Assembly: GCA_944323625.1 (NCBI GenBank)
Contig: CALUTD010000001.1
Location: forward strand, 124,001 to 188,000
DNA from: Candidatus Gastranaerophilales bacterium
Lineage (GTDB): Bacteria > Cyanobacteriota > Vampirovibrionia > Gastranaerophilales > Gastranaerophilaceae
Direction of reading: 5' to 3'
Length of the DNA: 64,000 nucleotides
Numbering within the stretch: position 1 is the stretch's first letter; the number at the start of each line of letters is the position of its first letter. Shown piece by piece: positions 17,147-26,500 of this stretch. A program made the position numbers and the translations under genes. A model generated the notes under the pieces. It was not told where the DNA came from. It was given only the letters and a program-made list of their open reading frames with translations, and ran no database searches.

Positions 17147-18670
17147 TTATTTTTGGATTAAAGAATTACCTGTCATTTCTTCGGGTTTATTTATCCCCAT
17201 TATGTCTAGAACTGTCGGGGCAATATCACAAAGTGCGCCTGTTTTTTTTAGTTTAACATTACCTGCATTGATTACAAATAGTGGTACAGGGTTTGTTGTA
17301 TGAGCTGTATAAGGAGCATGAGTAGTTTTATCCTCCATATATTCAGCATTACCATGATCGGCAGTTAATATAACAGCAACATCGTTTTCTTTGGCTTTTT
17401 CAACAATTTCCCCTACGCATTTATCAACAGCTTCACATGCTTTAATTGCAGCCTCCATCACTCCTGTATGACCTACCATATCAGGATTTGCAAAATTAAC
17501 CAGTATAAATCCGTAATCTTTATTCTCTATAGCTTTAAGGACTTCATCACAAACTTCGAAAGCGCTCATTTCAGGCTGTAAATCGTAAGTTGCAACTTTT
17601 GGAGAATTAACCAAAACTCTTGTTTCGAGTTTATTTGGAGCTTCAACCCCACCATTAAAGAAGAAAGTTACATGTGCATATTTTTCCGTTTCTGCGGTTC
17701 TGAACTGTTTTATTCCGTTTTTATCAAGTACTTCGCCTAAAATATTTGTAAGTTTTTGGGGTTCGAATGCAACAGGGAAGGGAAAAGTTGCATCATACTG
17801 AGTAAACGTCACATAATACAAATTCTTTCTCACTTCTTTTCTTTTAAATCCGTCAAAATTTTCAAAGTTTATAGCTTTCGATATTTCTCTTGCTCTATCG
17901 GGTCTAAAATTAAAAAATATTATAGCATCATTATCTTGAATTCTTGAATTCGGAACATTTATAACAGTAGGTTCAACAAATTCATCATTAATGCCTTTTT
18001 CATAAGATTCTTTAACTGCTTCTACTGCAGAATCAGCCTTATTACCTTCACCTAAAACAAGCATATTGTAAGCTTTTTCAACTCTTTCCCAACGGTTATC
18101 TCTGTCCATTGCATAATATCTTCCGGAAACAGAAGCAATAGGAGGCAGTCCGGCTTCTTTTAACTTAGCTTCAACAGTTTCTAAAAAACCAACAGCACTC
18201 TGAGGCGGAGTATCACGCCCATCCAAAAATGCATGAAAATAAACTTTTTTAAGACCCTGCTGTTTTGCAAATTCAATTAACGCAAGTATATGGTCTAAAG
18301 AAGAGTGAACACCGCCCGTTGATACGAGTCCATACATGTGGAGCGCAGAATCATTCTTTTTTACGTGGTCAACGGCATTTAAAAACTTTTCGTTTTTAAA
18401 GAAAGAACCATCTTTTATTTCTTTATTGATTTTAGTTAATTCTTGATAAACAATTCTTCCGGCACCTATATTTAAGTGTCCGACTTCTGAATTCCCCATT
18501 TGACCATCCGGTAAACCAACGTGTTCACCATCAGCGAATATTTGTATATTAGGTTCTTCCTTATAAAATTTATCTATGTTTGGAGTATTAGCAGTTTTTG
18601 TTGCATCCATCGGGCTGTCTTTACTTATTCCCCAACCGTCCATTATACAAAGCAGTACTCTTTTTGTCAT
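17147..18670 (-). CDS. gpmI: 2,3-bisphosphoglycerate-independent phosphoglycerate mutase
   Basis: Glycolytic enzyme interconverting 3- and 2-phosphoglycerate in the cytoplasm, alkaline-phosphatase superfamily, with two metal ions. 507 residues. Metal and active-site motifs: 'MDGWG' (10-14, Asp11), 'MGNSEVGHLNIGAGR' (Ser61 is the phosphorylated residue), 'DGRDTPP', 'SGRYYAMDRD' and the C-terminal 'LTADHGNAE' and 'HT..PVPL'. Full length. Stands alone, convergent with prepilin 1. Confidence 0.96.
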   Translation of the reverse strand: MTKRVLLCIMDGWGISKDSPMDATKTANTPNIDKFYKEEPNIQIFADGEHVGLPDGQMGNSEVGHLNIGAGRIVYQELTKINKEIKDGSFFKNEKFLNAVDHVKKNDSALHMYGLVSTGGVHSSLDHILALIEFAKQQGLKKVYFHAFLDGRDTPPQSAVGFLETVEAKLKEAGLPPIASVSGRYYAMDRDNRWERVEKAYNMLVLGEGNKADSAVEAVKESYEKGINDEFVEPTVINVPNSRIQDNDAIIFFNFRPDRAREISKAINFENFDGFKRKEVRKNLYYVTFTQYDATFPFPVAFEPQKLTNILGEVLDKNGIKQFRTAETEKYAHVTFFFNGGVEAPNKLETRVLVNSPKVATYDLQPEMSAFEVCDEVLKAIENKDYGFILVNFANPDMVGHTGVMEAAIKACEAVDKCVGEIVEKAKENDVAVILTADHGNAEYMEDKTTHAPYTAHTTNPVPLFVINAGNVKLKKTGALCDIAPTVLDIMGINKPEEMTGNSLIQK

Positions 18671-19016
18671 AATTTATCCCCTTTTTTTATATCATGTTAT
18701 CTTTATTATCCGATATAAAAAAAAGATTTAAAGTATTTTTTATATTTAATTGTTTAATTATTAGGATAATTATTCCATATTTATTAACTTTAATTTTAGT
18801 CAAGACAAACACAATTTTTTAATTTGTTCAAAATTAGAGTATAAATTTGCTTCTTATTTGTTAAAAAATATAAAGCTTAATTTTTTCTTATTTAACAATA
18901 CTTTTGACTGTTAATCCACGGGGGGGGGTAAAATAGAATTATTTTGACAATAACTTTCGACTGCCTGTTTTTATATATACATAATAAAAACGGCATAAAA
19001 AAGAAAGGAAAATATT
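18671..19016. other. 346-base AT-rich gap with an orphan G9 tract
   Basis: Between gpmI and the mini-ORFs. Contains the G9 tract (18920-18928), a TTGACA box (18944-18949) without a well-spaced -10, and no coding frame of substance. Confidence 0.6.
18920..18928 (+). repeat. Homopolymeric G9 tract, non-coding
   Basis: Nine Gs preceded by AC and followed by TAAAA, the same flanks as the prepilin 1 tract. It lies about 90 bases before the 44-residue mini-ORF. It may be the relic of a prepilin start or a promoter-spacing element. Confidence 0.95.
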
Positions 19017-19151
19017 ATGTCTTTAATTAATCCCTCTAATTCGCTTGGAGCAATGAATGTTAAATTAACATCAAAAGTTTTTAATCCAAGAAATTCTATT
19101 GCAGCAAAAGTTGTCGAAAAAGCTGATAGTTTTGTAAAAAAAATTAGATAA
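19017..19151 (+). CDS. 44-residue basic small protein, unknown
   Basis: ATG at 19017 with a good AAGAAAGGA site; ends TAA at 19151. The product starts 'MSLINPSNSLGAMNVKL' and is basic towards the end ('VVEKADSFVKKIR'), without a membrane segment. Its stop overlaps the ATG of a 24-residue ORF (TAATG), so the two may be translationally coupled. No family recognised. The region downstream is repeat-rich and structured, which leaves open whether this is a real gene or the leader of a regulatory RNA. Confidence 0.45.
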   Translation: MSLINPSNSLGAMNVKLTSKVFNPRNSIAAKVVEKADSFVKKIR

Positions 19152-19225
19152 TGGCAGAACAAAACAACCAACAACTTGATAGCTTATATATGTTGCAGCG
19201 TAGTTACAAGGTGAGGGCACTTTGA
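19151..19225 (+). CDS. 24-residue mini-ORF coupled to the preceding one
   Basis: ATG at 19151 overlaps the previous TAA by one base; stop TGA at 19225. The product is 'MAEQNNQQLDSLYMLQRSYK' plus four residues. Too short to judge by composition; supported only by the coupled arrangement. Confidence 0.3.
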   Translation: MAEQNNQQLDSLYMLQRSYKVRAL

Positions 19226-19337
19226 AAATCAGATTGCGTAAGGCTGAGTTGAGATAATACGCTTAGAACGTGTAGGAATTTTAAGAAAGCCGGCAAAAAT
19301 CTAGGAAAAACACTGGTTTAATTTAACTTTTATAAGT

Positions 19338-19406
19338 GGAAAGATTCTGAAAAGTCTAAAAATCAAGCAATTTATTGCGTAATTTTGACTTGTTCAGAAT
19401 CTTTCC
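19338..19406 (+). repeat. Long hairpin with 14-bp perfect outer stem
   Basis: GGAAAGATTCTGAA (19338-19351) pairs with TTCAGAATCTTTCC (19393-19406); the stem continues inward with AAGTC / GACTT and AAAAT / ATTTT. The outer arm resembles the GGTAAGATTCTGAA end of the palindromic elements near 37.5 kb. Confidence 0.8.
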
Positions 19407-19422
19407 AACAGAGAATTACAAT

Positions 19423-19485
19423 TTAAACAAGTTAGAAGCCAATTTTGCAGGAAAATAAGTTAGATAATGTTAAATCTTTAATTTA
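19423..19485 (-). repeat. Dispersed ~58-bp intergenic repeat, copy B
   Basis: In reverse complement it reads ACATTATCTAACTTATTTTCC, then TGCAAAATTGGCTTCTAACTTG, closely matching the tandem copies at 37362. Confidence 0.75.
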
Positions 19486-19560
19486 ATAAACAAAAAAATA
19501 AAATTTTCCGCTCGATATTTTTTATATTTATAAACTTAAAAAAATAAAAAATAAAAATTT

Positions 19561-19712
19561 AAAGTCCATTGCGCAGGACAGTTAACCTCTTAGTGAGGGA
19601 ACAGCAAGGTGAGCACTGTCTGAGTGTCTGCTAAGACACGAGTTTGCGAACCTTTGCCGAACTTTAGAGGTAATCTGTACGAAGCTTTAGGACTGTAATT
19701 TTTATTTTTTAT
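19561..19712 (+). ncRNA. Candidate structured non-coding RNA, unknown class
   Basis: A GC-richer island in AT-rich flanks with nested pairing: AGTCC (19563) with GGACT (19690); ACAG...AACCTCT (19578-19590) with AGAGGT...CTGT (19665-19678); GCAAGGT (19604) with ACCTTTGC (19651-19658); and a GTGTC-GCTAA-type hairpin closing with GACAC (19624-19639). A T-rich tail follows (19697-19710). I checked by eye against 6S, SRP, RNase P, tmRNA, TPP, cobalamin and c-di-GMP elements and saw no match. Confidence 0.45.
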
Positions 19713-19794
19713 TTGTCTATTTATAATGCAAATTTCATCTTAAGGATAAGTAACTCACGGGCTAAGCCAGCTCAAACAGTATTCCGTCGAACTT

Positions 19795-19860
19795 TTTCAA
19801 AATAGGTTGGATAATATCGAAAATAAGTTAAGCCAGTTAGAAACCAGCCGCTGCGGTAAT
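19795..19860 (-). repeat. Dispersed ~58-bp intergenic repeat, copy C
   Basis: In reverse complement: GCGGCTGGTTTCTAACTGGC, TTAACTTATTTTCG, ATATTATCCAACCTATTTT. Same order of blocks as copies A, B and D. Confidence 0.75.
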
Positions 19861-19951
19861 TTATAATATGTATTTTTAAATATTAGAAATTAAATTTTTG
19901 TTATTGAATTACGTAACATATATATTCTATATCGACATAAAATAAAAATTT

Positions 19952-20809
19952 TTATGAATAGTTATTGGTCATATTATAGATATAGTCAATAATCTGAGTA
20001 AAATATTCTAAAGATGAAGCCCCGTTAATAATAATATCCGCTTTATTTTTATTCGGAAGAATATACTTTTTAGATGCCTGACGTACGTATGCAAGCTGTT
20101 TTTTTGCATTTTCGACATTTTGATTTCTTGAAGTTTGGGCTCTATATATAAACCAACGTTCCTGAATATCAGGGTCTATATCAACATAAAGCTTTATATC
20201 AAATAAATCTGCTGCTTTGCCAAACAATGTTGCCATACCTTCAACAACTATAATCTTTTTTGCCCTCTTTAATATAGCCTGCGGTACAACAATACCGGTT
20301 CCGTTTACAAGATATTCGGGAATTTTAACATCATGTCCTCTCGAGAGGTTGTCAAGGTCATTATATAACTGTTCAAGATCAAAATTATCGGGGGAATCAA
20401 CATCATACCCCGATGCCAGTAAATTATCAAAAGAACCGTGCTGTTTTATTAATCCTGAAATATCTTTAAAATAGTTATCGGCACTCATAATTTCAACAGG
20501 CATATTAAGGCGTTCTGTAGCACTAAGAATTGTATTACATATTGTTGTTTTTCCGCTTGCCGATTCCCCGCTTATCCCGATTAAAAAATGTTTTTCAGGA
20601 TTATGAATTAATCTCTTTGTAAACCTTGGAACAAAATCGGGATTAATACTTTTAAATATAGGAGTTTCACTCTGTTTATCATATTCAAGAATTTGATTAA
20701 ATTTTGCATATAAATATAGAGCAAAAAGTTCTCTTCCGGCAGTAGTAGAAAAATCCGGCTTTGTTATTTTTTCGGTTATCTTTTTTTCTTTTTCAAACAG
20801 GAAATTCAT
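19952..20809 (-). CDS. Uridine kinase-like P-loop phosphotransferase
   Basis: Cytoplasmic kinase of the uridine kinase/phosphoribulokinase family. 285 residues with a P-loop 'GISGESASGKTT' (78-89), 'MSADNYF' (the substrate-binding 'D.FY' region), 'VEGMATL', 'DIKLYVDID' and 'RRRD'-like 'QERWFIYRAQTSR'. An extra 70-residue N-terminal segment, absent from E. coli Udk, precedes the kinase fold. Uridine/cytidine phosphorylation is the best guess; another small substrate is possible. Confidence 0.75.
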   Translation of the reverse strand: MNFLFEKEKKITEKITKPDFSTTAGRELFALYLYAKFNQILEYDKQSETPIFKSINPDFVPRFTKRLIHNPEKHFLIGISGESASGKTTICNTILSATERLNMPVEIMSADNYFKDISGLIKQHGSFDNLLASGYDVDSPDNFDLEQLYNDLDNLSRGHDVKIPEYLVNGTGIVVPQAILKRAKKIIVVEGMATLFGKAADLFDIKLYVDIDPDIQERWFIYRAQTSRNQNVENAKKQLAYVRQASKKYILPNKNKADIIINGASSLEYFTQIIDYIYNMTNNYS

Positions 20810-20925
20810 ATTCTTTCAAACGTCCGTAAAAATAAAATTTGCTATTTTAACAGTCCTTTTTGTTTTTTAATAAAACAATTTTACATTAAACTTTTCGATA
20901 ATTAAATATTTAATTATAACGTGCA

Positions 20926-20941
20926 ATGTAAATCTTTACAT
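20926..20941 (+). promoter_or_regulatory. Palindrome upstream of a secreted small protein
   Basis: ATGTAAA-TC-TTTACAT, 7-bp arms, 54 bases before the TTG start at 20995. Candidate operator only. Confidence 0.3.
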
Positions 20942-20994
20942 TATCCGTCAAAATATAGTAAGGAGGCTATTCAGATTTACGAAAGGAGTAGAAA

Positions 20995-21249
20995 TTGAAA
21001 AATATTTACAAACTTATCACTTTATCTGTTTTATTTATATTAACACTGCAAAGTGCACATGCCGGATGTTCAACGGGGTATGCTTGTTCTATAAGTGATT
21101 TAAACAAAATAGAACAACAAGAAGATATTGAAACTGCTTATTTTATAAATAATTATTTTAATAAACAAATTGAAGAACCTATGTTTTTAAACAAAGAAAA
21201 TCGAATTTCAAGCTATAGAGATTTATTTATTTTCAACAGATTCGTGTAA
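20995..21249 (+). CDS. Small secreted protein, unknown
   Basis: 84 residues starting at TTG, chosen because GAAAGGAG lies 6 bases before it. N-terminal signal peptide 'MKNIYKLITLSVLFILTLQS' with probable cleavage after 'AHA'. The mature part is short (about 60 residues), polar, with two cysteines close to its N-terminus ('GCSTGYAC') that could form a disulphide. No family recognised. Single gene between two minus-strand genes. Confidence 0.6.
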   Translation: MKNIYKLITLSVLFILTLQSAHAGCSTGYACSISDLNKIEQQEDIETAYFINNYFNKQIEEPMFLNKENRISSYRDLFIFNRFV

Positions 21250-21255
21250 TATTTT

Positions 21256-22638
21256 TTATTTTATATAATTTTTTATTAACTTACCTAATACACTTACTTT
21301 TTCTTCCTTGTCAGTTTCAATGTATATTCTTAAAAGCGGTTCTGTGCCGCTTTTTCTTATTAATATTGTACTTTCGTCATTAAGATATAATTTTAAACCA
21401 TCCAAATTAGAAGTTTTTATGACTTTATATTCTCCAATTTCTTTAACATCTTTAAATGAATTAATAATTTTATCCTGTTCTTCTTTAGAATCAAGTTTCA
21501 AATCAACTCTGTCATTTATAAACTGCCTGGTAAAATTTGTTAAAAATTCATTATGGAGTTCAAAAAGTTTTTTGTTTTCATAAGCCATCATTTCCATTAT
21601 TAATAAATTAGCAAGAATTCCGTCTTTCTCCGGTATATGACCTTTTATGCTTAAGCCCCCTGATTCTTCACCCGCTATAATTACATCATTATTTCGCATA
21701 GCACTGCCCAGCCATTTAAAACCGACAGGAGTTTCTATAACGTCAATTCCGTTTTTCTTTGCGAGTATATCAAGCATATAGCTTGCACCTATAGTTTTAG
21801 CAAGTTTTCCCTTATAATTTTTATTTTTTACAAGATGAATAAGCAGCATACCGATAATATCATTTGCGGATATAAAATTTCCATTTTCATCAAACACTCC
21901 GAACCTATCACCATCTCCGTCATTACTTAGACCTATTCTGCCTGTTTCAACGCAAAGTTTTTTCAAAGAGGGAAGATATTTTTCTTTAGGGTCGGGCATA
22001 AAGCCGCCGAAATTTATATCTCTTTCTAAATTTTCGCTAACATTTTTTATTTCGTGTAAATCCAAAATATGTTTAAAAAGCTTACCGGCAGCCCCATGGT
22101 GCCCATCATAATTTATACAAATATTGGAGAGTTTTATTTTTTCCAAATCAATTATATTTTCTATATGTTTAATATATTTTTGTTCAAAAGCAGTTATTTT
22201 ATATTCTTTAGATTCCTTTTTATCTGTAAAATGGTTTTCTAAATTATTGGAAATAATTTTTACTGCGGAATCTTCAGCCGGACCTCCGTATGGCGGAATA
22301 AATTTTATTCCCAAATATTCAGGCGGATTATGTGAAGCTGTAAGCATTATTGCATAAGAATTCAATAGTTTTGCACTGTACGCAAGAACAGGAGTAGCAA
22401 TAATTTTATCACTCAATAAAACTTCAAAACCAAAATCTGAAAGCTCTTTTGCAATATATTGAGCATATTCATCCGCTTTATTTCTAGGGTCATACCCTAT
22501 TAATATTTTTTTATTAAATTCTGACTCGTTATATATATAAATCGCAAGCGCATTAACAACCTTTAATGTGTTTTCAAAGGTAAAGTCTTTATTTAAAACA
22601 GCTCTCCAACCGTCAGTTCCAAATTTTATTTCAGTCAT
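21256..22638 (-). CDS. Phosphoglucomutase/phosphomannomutase family protein
   Basis: Alpha-D-phosphohexomutase moving phosphate between C1 and C6 of hexose phosphates. 460 residues with four family signatures: catalytic loop 'TASHNPP' (100-106, Ser102), metal loop 'DGDGDRFGV' (about 238-246), sugar-binding 'GEESGGL' (about 320-326) and phosphate-binding 'RKSGTEPLLRIYIET' near the end. It lacks the extra domain of long phosphoglucomutases. Glucose or mannose specificity cannot be told from sequence. Divergent from pheA with 55-61 bases between. Confidence 0.88.
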   Translation of the reverse strand: MTEIKFGTDGWRAVLNKDFTFENTLKVVNALAIYIYNESEFNKKILIGYDPRNKADEYAQYIAKELSDFGFEVLLSDKIIATPVLAYSAKLLNSYAIMLTASHNPPEYLGIKFIPPYGGPAEDSAVKIISNNLENHFTDKKESKEYKITAFEQKYIKHIENIIDLEKIKLSNICINYDGHHGAAGKLFKHILDLHEIKNVSENLERDINFGGFMPDPKEKYLPSLKKLCVETGRIGLSNDGDGDRFGVFDENGNFISANDIIGMLLIHLVKNKNYKGKLAKTIGASYMLDILAKKNGIDVIETPVGFKWLGSAMRNNDVIIAGEESGGLSIKGHIPEKDGILANLLIMEMMAYENKKLFELHNEFLTNFTRQFINDRVDLKLDSKEEQDKIINSFKDVKEIGEYKVIKTSNLDGLKLYLNDESTILIRKSGTEPLLRIYIETDKEEKVSVLGKLIKNYIK

Positions 22639-22699
22639 TATTTATTCCTTTTTTATTTTCATGTAAAATTATTTTATAAAGTTATTAAAGGTTTTGCAA

Positions 22700-23548
22700 A
22701 TGGATAATTTTTCTATTGAAAATATTTATTATTTAGGCCCTAAGGGGTCTAATGTTAATTTGGCAATGCTTAAGTTTATTGAACTTTGCAATATTAATTA
22801 CCAAAATATAATCCCTGTCAAAAGTATAAAGGGAGTTCTTGAAGCTCATAAAAAAGATAAATCCTCAATTTGCGTACTTCCGATTGAAAATTCCATAGAA
22901 GGAATTGTCCGAGAAACAATTGATAATCTGTTAAATTTTGAAGATACAAAAATACTTGCACAGGTTTCTCTTCCTATAAATCATATTCTTATGGGAGTTA
23001 CAAAAGATAAAAAAAATATAAAAAAAATAATATCTCATCCCCAAGCACTTGCCCAGTGCAGTAAATATTTATATAAAAATTTTCCTGATGCAGAACTAAA
23101 AGAATTTTCTTCTACAAGTTATGCCGCAGAAAAAGTTAGGTCGGAAAATGATGAAACAACTGCAGCTATTGCAAATGAAATATGTGCCAAACTATTTAAT
23201 TTAAATATTTTAGACAGAAATCTAAATGATGAAAAAGACAACAAAACAAGGTTTTATCTGCTGGGAAGAAACAATATTACTATAGATAATAACCCCAAAA
23301 CAGCTGTTATTTTTTCGATAAAAAATAAAGCAGGGTCGTTGTGTGAAGTATTGAAAGTATTTTCTTCACACAACATTAACATGACTTATATAGATTCAAG
23401 ACCTTCAAAGAAAAAATTGGGTGAATATATTTTCTTTATTGAGTTTGAAGGTTCTCAATATGATAATACAATAAATAAAGCGATTAAAGAACTCAAAACT
23501 CATGTTGATTTTATAAAAGTATTAGGCTCCTTTGAAGTATTTGAATGA
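22700..23548 (+). CDS. pheA: Prephenate dehydratase
   Basis: Converts prephenate to phenylpyruvate in phenylalanine synthesis. 282 residues from the ATG at 22700 (a TTG two codons earlier is also open). Dehydratase domain (about 8-185) with 'YLGPKGSNVNLA', 'VLPIENSIEG' and the catalytic 'KTRFYLLG', then a C-terminal ACT domain (about 200-282) with 'SIKNKAGSLCEVLKVF' and 'DSRPSKK', the phenylalanine-binding site for feedback inhibition. No chorismate mutase domain is fused. Converges with the autotransporter gene, 16 bases apart. Confidence 0.92.
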   Translation: MDNFSIENIYYLGPKGSNVNLAMLKFIELCNINYQNIIPVKSIKGVLEAHKKDKSSICVLPIENSIEGIVRETIDNLLNFEDTKILAQVSLPINHILMGVTKDKKNIKKIISHPQALAQCSKYLYKNFPDAELKEFSSTSYAAEKVRSENDETTAAIANEICAKLFNLNILDRNLNDEKDNKTRFYLLGRNNITIDNNPKTAVIFSIKNKAGSLCEVLKVFSSHNINMTYIDSRPSKKKLGEYIFFIEFEGSQYDNTINKAIKELKTHVDFIKVLGSFEVFE

Positions 23549-23564
23549 TAAGGATTGATAAACT

Positions 23565-26500
23565 TTATATTGCATATCTTAGCCCCAATTGAAGTCCTGC
23601 ACCGTTTCTTCCTCCGCTTCTAAGAGTTGTTTGGGCAAAACCTAAAGATCTTTCACCCCATCTTTTTTGGATCCCGAGTCTATACTGTCCATAGGGGTCA
23701 AACGAGAGTGCAGGCAGGGCTGTATCTGCCGCCATAAAATCACTTTTGCCCATTATCGTAAATACAACTCCGGCACCTAAATATGCCTGAAGGTTATTTT
23801 CAAAATTAAAGATAAAATTAGCACCCGGCTCTAACTGCAGCGCATTTAACACATCTGATTTTATTCTTAAGCCTGTTGCATTTGTGTAATCAGGATTATT
23901 AACAAAAGTATAAGACATAAGCAAACTTGGCTGAAATATAAATGCACCGCCATTTGTTTCAAAATTAAAACCTGTTTTTGAAGCAACACCTGCGCTAACC
24001 ATTGTAAAATCTTCTTTTCCATGACTACTTGAAGCATCTGCAACACTTATACTACCGTTAAGAGTCAACCCGGTAAAGAAATTTCTTTTATACACTGATG
24101 CAGTTGCACCAACTGTCGCCCCATTCTGATGTATTCTTGCAGAATCATAATCCTGAATAGAGCCATTATACGATACATAACCCGAATATATACTGTCTGC
24201 ACCATTTTTATGATGAATCAAATTACTGTCAAATCCTATAACAGAACCATACATATAGTTATATATTTTAGGACCGTTATTAAATCTTATATTTTCTATT
24301 GAACCATAAGGTCTGAACCACGGACCTTTTTCATAATCAGTCCTGTGGTATTCTCTATAATGATTTAAATATTCTCTGACAGCCATAGAATCATTTATTG
24401 CTAATCTATCCGAATATCTAGCCGCCATTCTTTCTGCATAGGGTTTTAACATTATCATATCCATATTGGCAAATGCCTGATTATAAGTATTTAATTGAGT
24501 AGCAAGCATTGCCTGCTGCGCCATAGGAGCTATAATTACAGCTGGGTCATACCTCAATACGTTAAACATAAAGTTACCGTCAGATGTTCTGTTAACTCCG
24601 TATGTATAAACCCCGTTATCTACGGATGATACCGTTGTTGAAGTATGTGCTTTAAGTTCGGGATTATCGGTTATTGAAATTTCACCTCCTGTCGCTATTG
24701 AGTTTTTAACTATATTAAATTGTGAAACATTCAATGTTGAAGCATCTTGCGCATTAACGGTATCTGCATTAATCTTATCCGCAGACAGAGTTGACATATC
24801 AACATCTACGGTTATATTGTTCTGTCCTTGCAAATTTAAAGTATTAACCTGCATTGTACCTATATTATTGTTAAGCATAGCCATTGCCGAATTATTCAAA
24901 GTTAAATCAGAACCATTGATATATGTATCATTAACCAGGTTAATACCGCTTCTTTGGGCATTTAATGAAGAATATACCAAAGGACTGTTTATATTTAATA
25001 CAGAATCTTCTACCGTTAAATTAACCTGTTCTCCTTCATCATATATGTTTACGATAGAATTTGCCGCATTAAAATCAGAATTTGAAATTCTTTGATTCAA
25101 ATTTACATTTGAATTTGTCGTTGAAATTGAAACATTATCAAGTTGAGAAAAATTGGCATTCCCATTTAGAACAGACAATGTCCCTTTTGAACCTGAAGTA
25201 CCTGATATTCTGTCAGAAAATGTAACTGATTTGCCGTTATCCAAATTAACTTCTACATAACTTGTATCAGAGTCTAAATTTAATTGAGAATTAACTATTG
25301 TATCTGTAGAATTTGAGTTTAAAATGAGCCCTGAAGCGGTACCGACATTTAATGCAGAGCTTGAATTTTTTAGTTCAGAAATGTTATCTAAAGTTAAAGT
25401 ACTTGAATTTGTTATATTTATATTATCTTTTGATGAAAAATCAATAGATTTGTTATTACCGCTTACATAAAGATTATGGGTTAATTCATTTCCATTAATA
25501 CTTAAATCAGTTGTTACATTATCCAAAGCGTTAAAAGAACTTGCATTTGTATCAACAATTGCCTGTGCAAAACCGTCAATTGCACTGTCATTTTCTCGTA
25601 AAACATTTATTTTATCTTTTTCAGTGGAACTCTGAGTAATTACATATTTGTTATTGTTTGTATATTGAACGATATCAGCATCAACTTCAATATCAGACGA
25701 AGTAACTTTTATATCCTGGCTTTTTTGGCTTGAATCCGACAAAATATTTAATTGAGTTATATTAATCTTTCCTGTTGAACCGGAAGAAGAAGAATTTAAA
25801 TTGAAATAATCACTTTGTGAACCATCAAGATTAACATCCATTTTTAAATTTACATTATCTGATGTAACATCCATATCATATAATTCTATTTGACTACCCT
25901 GATTATTCATTACATCAAGAGTCGCATTGTCATTTAGAGTTAACTTTATACCGGCATTACTTAAATTAGAATCAACAGATGGTTTTAAAGTTGTATTTCC
26001 GTTAACATTAACCCTTCCATAATTACTGCCTTCATATACAACAGGCGTATTTAACAGAATACTTCCTTCTCCGTTTAAGTTGACAGCAGGTGAATCGCCT
26101 CCTAAAGCCAATCCCGAATTAAGAGAAATATATCTGTCTTTAGAATTTGTTATTAAATTAGCCGTCGAGTTATCAATATACAAATCAGCACCAATGGCAG
26201 CACTATTACCAAAAAATTCAATATTTTTTGTATCTGCAATAATATCAAGATTTTTAGCGGAATAAATTGCACCGCCTTTAGAAGCAGAATTATTTTTAAA
26301 ATCAGTATCTTTTAAGGTTAAACCTGCATCATTATTATTATAAATCGCACCGCCATGAGCTTGGGAATTTTCACCCGAAGCACTTACAGAATTTTCAGTA
26401 AATGAAGAATTACTTATTGTAGTAGCGCTATTACCTTGAAGATAAAATGCACCGCCCTTTGCGCTTACTAAAACAGAACTTTCACCTTCTGATGAAGCTT

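Larger units (their letters stand above)
19226..19951. other. About 730-base non-coding, repeat- and hairpin-rich region
   Basis: Holds a long hairpin (19338-19406), two reverse-orientation copies of the 58-bp repeat (19423-19485, 19795-19860) and a candidate structured RNA (19561-19712). No convincing reading frame. Confidence 0.7.

Noticed and set aside
18971-19174. Minus-strand frame of 67 codons
   Set aside because: Antisense to the 44-residue ORF, which has the better start; no ribosome-binding site.
16349-19225. Diversity-generating retroelement, considered because of variable surface genes
   Set aside because: No reverse transcriptase and no template/variable repeat pair in the window.
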